A stretch of 64,000 nt of DNA, taken from positions 1 to 64,000 of the forward strand of contig JBIKLY010000003.1 of the NCBI GenBank assembly GCA_044359525.1, given 5' to 3'. Origin of the DNA: CAJBIL01 sp044359525. GTDB lineage: Bacteria > Pseudomonadota > Gammaproteobacteria > Burkholderiales > Rhodocyclaceae. Numbering within the stretch: position 1 is the stretch's first letter; the number at the start of each line of letters is the position of its first letter. Position numbers and translations under genes: made by a program. The notes under the pieces were generated by a model. It had not been told where the DNA came from and ran no database searches. It worked only from the letters and a program-made list of their open reading frames with translations. This document shows, in pieces, positions 35,900 to 43,614 of this stretch.

Positions 35900-36988
35900 T
35901 CATGGGCGCAGGACAGCCTTGATGACCTTGCCGCTTTCGGAATCCCGTACTGCCTGGTCGATTTCGTCGAGCGTGTAGAAGGTAATCAGTTTTTCGAGTG
36001 GCAGGCGCCCCTGGCGGTAGAGTTCGACCAGCTTAGGAATGAACACGTCCGGTACGCTCTGGCCTTCGATGATGCCGACCACGGTACGACCGAACATGAT
36101 GCTGTTCATGTCCAGCGTCACCTCGGTACCGAGCGGGGCCGCGCCAACCAGCCCGCAGACGCCGGGCACGGCGAGGCAGTCGACGGCCTGGCGGAAGACG
36201 GCCGGAATGGCGGTGCATTCGAGGGAGAAGTCTGCGCCGCCGAGTTTCTGGATTTCCTCGACGACGTTGCACTGCGCCGGATCGAACGTATGGCTGGCGC
36301 CGAGTTCCACGGCAAGCTTGCGACGGCTTTCCAGCAGGTCGATGGCGATGATGGTGGTGCAGCCGATGGCGTACGCCGCCATGATCGCCGACAGACCGAC
36401 CGAGCCGCAACCGAATACGGCGATGCTGGAGCCCGCTGGTGGCTTTAGGGTATTCATCACCGCGCCAGCCCCCGTCTGGATGCCGCAACCGAGTGGCCCA
36501 AGATATTCGAGTGGTGCTTCCTTGGCGACTTTTACCGTATTTGCTTCGCTGGCGAGCGCGTAGGCGGCGAACGAGGACTGGTTGAAGAAATTGCCGAAGA
36601 TCGGCAGGCCATGCTGGTGCACGGTCGCCGAACCGTCGCTGCGCTTGCCGCCGAAATTGCAGCCGAAGATATTGGCGCAGTGCGTCGGGTCGCCGCGCAT
36701 GCAGGCCAGGCAATGACCGCAGGCGCGGTAGGTCATGACGACGTGGTCGCCGGGCTGGACCTTGGTGACCTTGGCGCCGACCTTTTCGACGACGCCGGAG
36801 CCTTCGTGGCCGAACACGGCGGGAAAGGTCACCGGGTAGAGCTGGTCGCGGCAGATCAGGTCGGTGTGGCAGACACCGACGCCGACGACGCGCACCAGCA
36901 CCTCGTCGTCGCGCAGTTCGGCCAGTTCCACTTCGGCTATTTCGAATTTCCCCGATTTTTCGCTGACGACAGCGGCTTTCGATTTCAT
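35900..36988 (-). CDS. Zinc-dependent alcohol dehydrogenase (aryl-alcohol type)
   Basis: This 362-residue medium-chain dehydrogenase has the catalytic zinc ligands (GVCHTDL, GHEGSG, and the later Cys in LGCGIQTGAG), a structural zinc loop CGHCLACMRGDPTHC, and an NAD-binding GCGSVGLSA. The asparagine/glycine-rich loop around GCNFGGKR is typical of the benzyl-alcohol dehydrogenase (XylB/AreB) subgroup. It oxidises a primary alcohol to an aldehyde, which the downstream-neighbour aldehyde dehydrogenase (38129) can take on. The whole block is one minus-strand operon. Confidence 0.93.
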   Translation of the reverse strand: MKSKAAVVSEKSGKFEIAEVELAELRDDEVLVRVVGVGVCHTDLICRDQLYPVTFPAVFGHEGSGVVEKVGAKVTKVQPGDHVVMTYRACGHCLACMRGDPTHCANIFGCNFGGKRSDGSATVHQHGLPIFGNFFNQSSFAAYALASEANTVKVAKEAPLEYLGPLGCGIQTGAGAVMNTLKPPAGSSIAVFGCGSVGLSAIMAAYAIGCTTIIAIDLLESRRKLAVELGASHTFDPAQCNVVEEIQKLGGADFSLECTAIPAVFRQAVDCLAVPGVCGLVGAAPLGTEVTLDMNSIMFGRTVVGIIEGQSVPDVFIPKLVELYRQGRLPLEKLITFYTLDEIDQAVRDSESGKVIKAVLRP

Positions 36989-37017
36989 GGAGTACTCCTG
37001 TTGTTGTTCATGGGGCG

Positions 37018-38085
37018 TCAGCGGCTGGGCTTCTTCCAGGCGCCGCGCTCGTGCATGAGTGCAATCTGGCGGTCGATGATCTTTTCCTTGTATTCATCAT
37101 GCTTCATCGGTGCGCGGTCGAGGTACAGGTTCTTCGGATAGATTTCTTTTTCGTAGATGATCTGTGCCAGCTCGGAACGCACGTCCTTCATCCAGTTGGA
37201 TACTTGGGCGTTAGCGCGATGGTGGCGCAGCTGTTCAATGTTGATGACGCCGGCGACGTAGGTCGATCCCGCGCCGTATTCCTGCTTGCCGACAATGGCG
37301 CCACGATGGTCGATGATATAAGAGCGCCCGCCGAAAGTGTCGATCGGCGTCGTTGAATCGGGGAACAGGAAGTAGGTGCCCATGTTCGGCGAGAGCACGT
37401 ACATGTTGTTTTCCAGGGCGCGGGCGCGCGAGGAGATTTCGAAGAAATCATTGCCCGTGCCGGGGTGCGGGAACGAGGCGCGATAGGCGATCTCGCAGCC
37501 GTTCATCGCTAGGCCGCGCCCGTTTTCCGGGTATGACGCTTCGTTGGCCATCATCACGCCAAGGCGGCCGATTTCGGTATCGACAACCGGCCAGAAGGCT
37601 TGTAGCGTGCGCCCGTATTTCTCGATCCACCAGTCGAAGATGTCGTGCGGCGTCATGCTGTGCTCGACCGGGTAAAGGGTCGCCAGCTTGTAGTGCTTCA
37701 TGATGACTTCGCCTTCGGGGTTGAGCACAAAGCCGACGTTGAAGAAGCGGTCTTTCCAGTCAGGGTGTCTGGCCTTGGCCTGGGCCATGATGAAAACGTT
37801 GTACTCGCGGGCGATCTTGCCCAGAGCATCGGTTTCCGGGCCGGGAATATCGATGGCGCAGGTGTTGGCGAAGTCGGCGTGATCGACGTCGAGCACTTCA
37901 TCGTTGAAACCCTGCAGCGCGCCTTCGGGGATGACCAGCAGGCGCACCGGAATGTCGAGCCTCGACAGCCAGGCCGCCGCCTTGGTCAGGTGGCTCAGAT
38001 GCTCGATGTTCTTCATGATGTCGGCGCGTTTGCGGATTCCCCACACGGTGGGGATCAGGCCGACGCAATTGTACGGATCAATCAT
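37018..38085 (-). CDS. Nitrilase-fold protein lacking the catalytic cysteine
   Basis: This 355-residue carbon-nitrogen-hydrolase-superfamily protein keeps Glu54 (VIPEGALQG) and Lys133 (KHYKLATLY) of the Glu-Lys-Cys triad. At the nucleophile position, however, it reads GRLGVMMANEASYPE, with Ala180 (codon GCC) where active enzymes have Cys (GVxICYD). The nearest Cys is 197 in MNGCEIAYR. Either catalysis is lost, the residue has moved, or this is a subfamily with another chemistry. It lies 29 bp upstream of the alcohol dehydrogenase gene in the same operon. I would not call it a nitrilase or amidase without experiment. Confidence 0.82.
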   Translation of the reverse strand: MIDPYNCVGLIPTVWGIRKRADIMKNIEHLSHLTKAAAWLSRLDIPVRLLVIPEGALQGFNDEVLDVDHADFANTCAIDIPGPETDALGKIAREYNVFIMAQAKARHPDWKDRFFNVGFVLNPEGEVIMKHYKLATLYPVEHSMTPHDIFDWWIEKYGRTLQAFWPVVDTEIGRLGVMMANEASYPENGRGLAMNGCEIAYRASFPHPGTGNDFFEISSRARALENNMYVLSPNMGTYFLFPDSTTPIDTFGGRSYIIDHRGAIVGKQEYGAGSTYVAGVINIEQLRHHRANAQVSNWMKDVRSELAQIIYEKEIYPKNLYLDRAPMKHDEYKEKIIDRQIALMHERGAWKKPSR

Positions 38086-38128
38086 TTTGTTGCTCCTTGT
38101 CTTGGTCTCGGAGAAAGAGGGGAGTGCA

Positions 38129-39583
38129 TCAGGCTTGCGGGAGCTGGATCGTCACCCATTTCCATTCGGTGAAGGTGTCGATGTCGATATCGGTTCCTTC
38201 GCGGCCGAAGCCGCTGTCGCCGACGCCGCCAAAGGGAACGTGCGGCTCGTCATGGAGCGTCGGGGCGTTGATGTGCACCATGCCAGCATGCACGCGCTGC
38301 GAGAAGCGCATCGCCTTGTTGATGTCGCGCGTGAAGATCGCCGCGCTCAGGCCGTAGGTCGTGTCGTTGGCGCGCAGAATGGCTTCGTCAAGATCGGCCA
38401 CCGGATAGATCGACGTCACCGGTCCGAAGGTTTCTTCGCGGCAGACAGTCATGTCGTCGCTAACGTCGGTCAGGATGGTCGGACGGCAACGGTTGCCAAT
38501 CCACTCGCCGCCGGTCAGCAGCTTTGCCCCTTTTGACTGTGCATCGCTGATGTGGGTTCGCACGCGCTGGCGTTGGCGTTCGGAAATGATCGGCCCGACC
38601 CAGGTACCCGGTTCGCGCAGGCTGCCCATGCCCAGCGACTCGGCTTTGGCTTTGAAGCGGCGGGAAAATTCTTCGACGATGCTTTGCTCGACATAGATCC
38701 GGCTCGATGCCATGCAGGCCTGGCCCTGGAAGAAAAACTGGCCGAAGGCAGCGGCCTCGACCGCGGCGTCGAGGTCGGCATCGGCGAGAATGACTAGCGG
38801 ATTTTTGCCGCCCAGTTCAAGTACCACGCGCCGCAGCAGCGGGCCGCAAAGACCGCCGATGTGCTTGCCGACGCGGCTGGAGCCGGTGAACATCACGACT
38901 TTGACCAGCGGATGGGTGGTCAGTGCATCACCGATCTTCTCGCCAAACCCGGTGATCAGATTGAATGCCCCGGCCGGGAGGCCGGCCTCGTGATAGATCT
39001 CGGCCAGGCGGCTGGCAATCATCGGCGCTTCTTCCGAGGCGAGCATGACCACCGTGTTGCCTGTCGCCAGCGCCGTCGAAGTCAGCTTGGCGTTTTTGAG
39101 CAGCGGTACGTTGAACGGCGTGATGCTGGCGATCACGCCGAGCGGTTCGCGCACTGTCATGCTGAAACGTCCCGGCGTATCGGACGGAATCGTCTGCCCG
39201 GTGACACGGCGTGCGACGCCGGCTGCGGCGCGCAGGCAGTTGGCCGCATATTGCACTTCAAAATGGGCCTTGCCGAACGGCGAGCCGACTTCGTCGATCA
39301 GAATGTCGACCAGTTCCTCGCGGTATTTCTCGATCAGTGCTGCGGCCCGGCACAGCCAGGCTTCGCGGTCGGCGGCCAGCGTCTTGCTGTACGTGGCGAA
39401 TGCCGCGTGCGCGTTCTGTACGGCGCGGTCAATGTCGGCGACGCTGCCTTCGGCAACGCGTGCATAGGGTGAGTCGTCTTCCGGATTGCGGTCGGTGAAG
39501 TACTGGCCGGACGACGGCGCAACGCGCTCGCCGCCGATCCACAAATCGGCCATCTGCTCACTTTTTTTGCTTTTTTGCCCCAT
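38129..39583 (-). CDS. Aldehyde dehydrogenase
   Basis: This 484-residue NAD(P)-dependent aldehyde dehydrogenase has the catalytic Cys in FFFQGQACMASSRIYVE, the general-base Glu in VLELGGKNPLVIL and the cofactor loop FTGSSRVGKHIGG. It is of the benzaldehyde/vanillin/salicylaldehyde dehydrogenase type. It starts at 39583 after TGGGAG. It is the first gene of the leftward operon, so it would oxidise the aldehyde made by the alcohol dehydrogenase. Substrate not determined from sequence. Confidence 0.94.
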   Translation of the reverse strand: MGQKSKKSEQMADLWIGGERVAPSSGQYFTDRNPEDDSPYARVAEGSVADIDRAVQNAHAAFATYSKTLAADREAWLCRAAALIEKYREELVDILIDEVGSPFGKAHFEVQYAANCLRAAAGVARRVTGQTIPSDTPGRFSMTVREPLGVIASITPFNVPLLKNAKLTSTALATGNTVVMLASEEAPMIASRLAEIYHEAGLPAGAFNLITGFGEKIGDALTTHPLVKVVMFTGSSRVGKHIGGLCGPLLRRVVLELGGKNPLVILADADLDAAVEAAAFGQFFFQGQACMASSRIYVEQSIVEEFSRRFKAKAESLGMGSLREPGTWVGPIISERQRQRVRTHISDAQSKGAKLLTGGEWIGNRCRPTILTDVSDDMTVCREETFGPVTSIYPVADLDEAILRANDTTYGLSAAIFTRDINKAMRFSQRVHAGMVHINAPTLHDEPHVPFGGVGDSGFGREGTDIDIDTFTEWKWVTIQLPQA

Positions 39584-39912
39584 ATGTTTTCTCCCATTTG
39601 ATGAGTCTTTTTCTCACGGGCTTTCTGCACCGGAGAATGGCGATGGCAGGAATGCCTTCGACTTTGACTATATCGACGAATTTTTTGGGTTGTTAGCGAT
39701 TGCGCGCAATGAATGGCGCATTTACGCAAAGAGGAGAAAAAATGTCTGGCGAGGGAGGCGCTGATTTCCCGCTGAACGGAAATTCATTGCGAAGGGGAAT
39801 GGCTTTGTGGGGAGGGTGCCCGGAGACAAACTGGGGTGAACGGTGAAGCACCGATTCTGGAACTGCCCTCAGAAAAATGCAGCCCCCGGTAGAAGCCGCT
39901 TGGGCTCAGTCG
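39584..39912. other. Promoter region of the aldehyde dehydrogenase operon
   Basis: Non-coding, 329 bp, between the AraC regulator and the operon it probably controls. It contains the perfect 12-bp palindrome ATTGCGCGCAAT at 39699-39710. No start with a ribosome site gives a convincing gene here, and I could not name the -10/-35 elements. Confidence 0.5.
39699..39710. promoter_or_regulatory. Palindrome, candidate operator
   Basis: ATTGCGCGCAAT is a perfect 12-bp palindrome about 115 bp upstream of the aldehyde dehydrogenase start. It is a candidate binding site for the adjacent AraC regulator or another protein; AraC sites are usually direct repeats, so another factor is possible. Confidence 0.3.
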
Positions 39913-40920
39913 TTACTGCTTGCGCAAGGTGTCGGACGGTAATACGCCGAATTTTTTCTTGTAGTGCGTGGCGAAGTGGCTGAGGTGCTGGAAGCCCCAG
40001 CGGCTGGCAACGTCGGCGACCGTTTCTGTCGCGGGTGTCGCACGTAACAATTCATCATATACGAGTAGTAATCGTTCGTTGCGCAAATAGGCCATGGGGC
40101 TGGTATTGCGAAAATCACGAAAACCTGTGTACAGCGCACTGGTGCTTACGCCGGCATAGGCAGCGAGGCTGGCTACCGTAAGGGGCTCCTTTGCATGTGC
40201 CTTGATGTAATCCTCGACCCGCTTTACGTGGCTCGGCGCGATCGGCCGTGCCGGCTGATGAAGCTCTTCACTATAGTTATTCGATTGTGAATGAAGCAGG
40301 GTTGCAACGATCAAGTGTTCAATCGGTGTGCGAAACAGCGGCGAATTCATCTGTGGCGCTGGATTGTTGAAGGTTGCAAGCAGGTAGGACATCAATGCCG
40401 GCCAAGCGCTTCCACATGGATTCTTCATGCCCAGATCCAGTCTGAACTGCAATTGCTGGCGCAAATCATGGCCGATGTGCTGAGCACAGATTCGATTGAG
40501 CAGTTCAGAATCAATCTGAACCATTATTTGGTCACAATTGGCGTTAATGGTCTGGTAGAACGGCTGGGTGGGTGAAATGACGGCTGCGGTTCGCGAACTG
40601 GTGCAGAGTTCTTCGCCGCCACAGGTCACATGTGCCGTGCCTACCATGGGCATCATCACCAGAAGGAAACTGGATAGACGACCTGCATCGATCGTGACGG
40701 CCGGTCCGTAGCGCAAACGGTTCAGCGACACACCCCCGAGCGAAACATGGCTCATGCTGGTGTCGACACGCTGCTCTTTTTGTCCAACAATCTGTAAATT
40801 GTGTGGGCAATAGATGCTCGCTACGCGCTCCTTTGCTTCTGTAGCATCGGTAGTCTTGAAGAGTAAATGGCGGGAGAGTGGGTCTTTTCCTGCCTCAGAG
40901 GTATTTTGTGAAAGTAACAT
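39913..40920 (-). CDS. AraC-family transcriptional regulator
   Basis: This 335-residue regulator has an N-terminal ligand-binding/dimerisation domain (about 40-200, VTIDAGRLSSFLLVMMPMVG) and a C-terminal double HTH. The two helices are LTVASLAAYAGVSTSALYTG and TVADVASRWGFQHLSHFATH. The dual HTH is complete. It is transcribed toward the aldehyde dehydrogenase operon, 329 bp upstream of that operon. It is the likely controller of it. Confidence 0.92.
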   Translation of the reverse strand: MLLSQNTSEAGKDPLSRHLLFKTTDATEAKERVASIYCPHNLQIVGQKEQRVDTSMSHVSLGGVSLNRLRYGPAVTIDAGRLSSFLLVMMPMVGTAHVTCGGEELCTSSRTAAVISPTQPFYQTINANCDQIMVQIDSELLNRICAQHIGHDLRQQLQFRLDLGMKNPCGSAWPALMSYLLATFNNPAPQMNSPLFRTPIEHLIVATLLHSQSNNYSEELHQPARPIAPSHVKRVEDYIKAHAKEPLTVASLAAYAGVSTSALYTGFRDFRNTSPMAYLRNERLLLVYDELLRATPATETVADVASRWGFQHLSHFATHYKKKFGVLPSDTLRKQ

Positions 40921-40990
40921 TTTCGGTCACCCCTCCTTTCCTTGTTTCAAGCCAATACATTATTGCTGAGTGTATTTTGCGCACAACATT

Positions 40991-41539
40991 CTAGAAGTAG
41001 CGGCGGATCATTTCCAGAAGTTTTCTGAAGATTGCTTTCAGCCCGCCAGCCGAACTGGCCGAATCTTTTTCACTTTGTACCGCACTGCTTTCAAGTTCGC
41101 TGATCCGTTTGGTGAGCGCAGCAATGAACTGATCGTTAATGCCGTCCGCAAATTTTTGCATGACGCCACCGGCAAACTTGCCGAGCTTGCCGACGATCTG
41201 AACATTTGATGTATAGGTGATCTCGGTGCGCTGACTATCAATCGACTTCAGTGCCAACGTGCAGTTGGCGCTGATTTTGCTGCTGCCGTCCTTGTCAGCG
41301 CCACGCATCGTATAGGCCGCATATTCTGGCGGCCGCTCTTCGTCGGTACTTACTTGAACATCAAAACCGACTTTGATCGGACCAACTTTCAATCCGACCG
41401 AGGCTTTGTATTTGCCGGTTTCAACTACTTCCACTGTATGGCAACCCGGAAGACAGCCTCCCATCTCCTTCGGTTCGTTCAGGAAGGCCCAAGCGCGTTG
41501 CAACGGGGCATCAAGAACAAATGTGCGCTCGATATACAT
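40991..41539 (-). CDS. CoxG-like SRPBCC protein
   Basis: This 182-residue protein of the CO dehydrogenase subunit G family has an SRPBCC hydrophobic-pocket domain (about 1-145, APLQRAWAFLNEPKEMGGCLPG...). A polar linker follows, then an amphipathic C-terminal helix (AIFRKLLEMIRRYF) that could bind membrane. CoxG proteins accompany molybdenum hydroxylases and are proposed to anchor them or carry quinone. Here it is next to AraC and divergent from folE2 rather than adjacent to coxD/coxE at 61-63 kb. It may serve the hydroxylase at 25.6-29.4 kb. Confidence 0.85.
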   Translation of the reverse strand: MYIERTFVLDAPLQRAWAFLNEPKEMGGCLPGCHTVEVVETGKYKASVGLKVGPIKVGFDVQVSTDEERPPEYAAYTMRGADKDGSSKISANCTLALKSIDSQRTEITYTSNVQIVGKLGKFAGGVMQKFADGINDQFIAALTKRISELESSAVQSEKDSASSAGGLKAIFRKLLEMIRRYF

Positions 41540-41977
41540 CCAGGATTCCTTCAGTAAACTGTTGTGGTTTTTCGATCAATGGCAGGAAGAACTTAACACA
41601 GACTAACTTTCTGTTATCTCCAGCATCGCGTCTTGATTGATCATGCACAAAAAAATGACCCTGAATGCAAGCGGGAATAATTCGACTACTTAGCAGTCTA
41701 GTCTGTTTGTTCGTTTGTGATAATCGATTGCGTGTGTGACTGAGCGTGCGGGTATGCGCTTGCAGTCAATCATCGTACCGAGTCGAACAAGAATTGTCCG
41801 ATAACAAACACTAGAGTGAGCATGTGTTTTCTGCGAAATCAGCCTCCGGGTGTGGCACAAACTATTGCTTTTCGCTATCAGGACGCACGATATTTTTTGT
41901 CTGAAAACGCTATCAAGATATTTGTGAGTTTTTGCATGTGCACAATGTCTCGCTGAAACCAAGGATCAGGAGTCGTG
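41540..41977. other. Divergent intergenic region, CoxG-like / folE2
   Basis: Non-coding, 438 bp, A+T-richer than neighbouring genes. It must hold two divergent promoters. A TGGCAC..TTGC pair at 41853-41868 has one base too many for sigma-54. No repeats, RNA gene or riboswitch could be recognised. Confidence 0.5.
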
Positions 41978-42781
41978 ATGAATGCCCCAGAAAGTGCGCA
42001 ACGCCTAGCGAGTATTCCTGATGTCCAGGGGTCGGCCGATACCCGGCAAATCGCCATCGACAAGGTTGGTATCAAATCGATTCGCCATCCAGTCCGGGTG
42101 CTTGACAGGTCGGGCGGTGTTCAGCACACCATTGCGATGTTCAACATGTATGTCGGCCTGCCGCATCATTTCAAGGGCACGCACATGTCGCGCTTTCTGG
42201 AAATTCTCAACTGCCACGAACGTGAAATTTCGGTTGAGAATTTTCCGGCCATGTTGCGTGGAATGGTGGACAAGCTGGAAGCCGAAACCGGGCGCATTGA
42301 AATGAATTTCCCTTACTTCATCAACAAGGCGGCGCCGGTCTCCGGTGTGCAGAGCCTGATGGATTACGACGTGACGCTGATCGGCGACATTGTTCGTGGC
42401 CGAATCGAATCGACCATCAGGGTCGTCGTTCCGGTTACCAGTCTTTGCCCGTGTTCGAAGAAAATTTCCGACCGGGGAGCGCATAACCAGCGTTCTCATG
42501 TCACCGTTACGGTCAGGATCAATCAGCATCTGTGGATCGAGGAAGTCGTCCGGATTGTCGAAAACGAGGCTTCGTGTGAGCTTTACGGTCTGCTCAAGCG
42601 GCCGGATGAAAAATTCGTTACAGAGCGCGCCTACGATAACCCGAAATTTGTTGAGGACGTGGTTCGTGACGTTGCCGCCAGGCTCTCTGCAGAACCGCGT
42701 ATCGACAGCTATGTGGTGGAAGCTGAAAATTTTGAATCGATCCACAATCATTCTGCTTACGCTTTGATTGAATGCGGTTGA
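41978..42781 (+). CDS. folE2: GTP cyclohydrolase FolE2 (type IB)
   Basis: This 267-residue GCYH-IB enzyme is marked by [21 protein letters not shown] near 149-169, which contains the catalytic Cys and the tunnel residues. It also has the N-terminal [12 protein letters not shown] motif. It converts GTP to 7,8-dihydroneopterin triphosphate, the first step of folate (and possibly other pterin) synthesis. The ATG at 41978 follows CAGGAG; GTG at 41975 is also in frame. In archaea the relative MptA serves methanopterin synthesis, so pterin supply to the neighbouring F420-type genes is a speculation. Confidence 0.94.
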   Translation: MNAPESAQRLASIPDVQGSADTRQIAIDKVGIKSIRHPVRVLDRSGGVQHTIAMFNMYVGLPHHFKGTHMSRFLEILNCHEREISVENFPAMLRGMVDKLEAETGRIEMNFPYFINKAAPVSGVQSLMDYDVTLIGDIVRGRIESTIRVVVPVTSLCPCSKKISDRGAHNQRSHVTVTVRINQHLWIEEVVRIVENEASCELYGLLKRPDEKFVTERAYDNPKFVEDVVRDVAARLSAEPRIDSYVVEAENFESIHNHSAYALIECG

Positions 42782-42784
42782 TCA

Positions 42785-42801
42785 ATCGCGGCTTACGCGA
42801 T
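42785..42801 (+). terminator. Weak hairpin after folE2
   Basis: ATCGCG and CGCGAT pair around GCTTA, followed after a short gap by six Ts. It is a plausible weak terminator between the convergent folE2 and nitroreductase genes. Confidence 0.4.
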
Positions 42802-42922
42802 GAACAATTTTTTAAGGCAAACTCTCTGCTAGCCCCTGCTGTCCAGAGGTTTGCCTCTGAAGTTAAGACGTAAAACGACTGCAACCGGGCCTGCTCAGGG
42901 GCGCTCGGTTGTTGCGCAGGGC

Positions 42923-43591
42923 TTACCGTGAGTGATGGCAGACCTTGTCGAGGGTGTGCCGGGTAAATGGCTTGCCGCTATCGGCCGGGTAGCCGAGCGT
43001 GATCAGTCCCTGCGGCTGCCATGTTTCCGGCAGGCCGAGTACTTTACCAACGACATCCGCGCAGAACAGTGGCGCGCATAGCCAGCAAGCACCCAGTCCT
43101 GCAGCATGGATCGCGAGCAGAAGATTCTGTCCGGCCATCGCCACGCTCTGCACCGCCATCACGTATTCAGATTGCGCGCGTCGCGGGTCTGGGTAGTAGT
43201 CCATGTCTTCCTGCGACATGCAGACGACGATGATCGCTGGTGCACCGGTGAGGCGCATGCAGGAGCGATTGGCATCGGCTTCGATGATTTCCGCATCGTC
43301 GCCGTCTGCCCGGCGGTCGTGCCGCAGCCTGGTGCCCATCGCGTGGGCCAGCGCGATCTTTTCGCTGTCGTCGATCAGTATGCGGAAGCGCCAAGGCTGG
43401 CGGTTGTGGGCCGACGGCGCGCTGATCGCGACGGCAATCAGCGAATCGATCATGGCGCGCGTTATCGGGGTGGCGTGGTAGCGCCGAATCGAGCGTCGTC
43501 CGGCAATTGCCTCGACAATTGTTTCGAATCTCGCTGTTTCGTTGTCATCGGTAGTTTTGACGAGTCGTTGCTGGCTTGCGTTGAGTGACAT
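42923..43591 (-). CDS. Nitroreductase-fold protein, FbiB C-terminal-like
   Basis: This 222-residue FMN-dependent nitroreductase-fold protein has RRSIRRYHATPIT (about 32-44), APSAHNRQPWRFR and a distinctive C-terminal part: YYPDPRRAQSEYVM, LLLAIHAAGLGACWLCAPLF and LPETWQPQGLITLGYPA. This last part matches the C-terminal half of FbiB, which reduces dehydro-F420-0 in F420 synthesis. No gamma-glutamyl ligase domain is fused. BluB and generic nitroreductases are alternatives but lack this tail. It lies 24 bp after pyruvate carboxylase on the same strand, close to fbiC. Confidence 0.8.
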   Translation of the reverse strand: MSLNASQQRLVKTTDDNETARFETIVEAIAGRRSIRRYHATPITRAMIDSLIAVAISAPSAHNRQPWRFRILIDDSEKIALAHAMGTRLRHDRRADGDDAEIIEADANRSCMRLTGAPAIIVVCMSQEDMDYYPDPRRAQSEYVMAVQSVAMAGQNLLLAIHAAGLGACWLCAPLFCADVVGKVLGLPETWQPQGLITLGYPADSGKPFTRHTLDKVCHHSR

Positions 43592-43614
43592 GCGAATTCT
43601 CCGCTTCCGTTCTT

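Noticed and set aside
41853..41868. Sigma-54-like TGGCAC...TTGC
   Set aside because: Six bases separate TGGCAC from TTGC instead of five, so GG and GC are one base too far apart.
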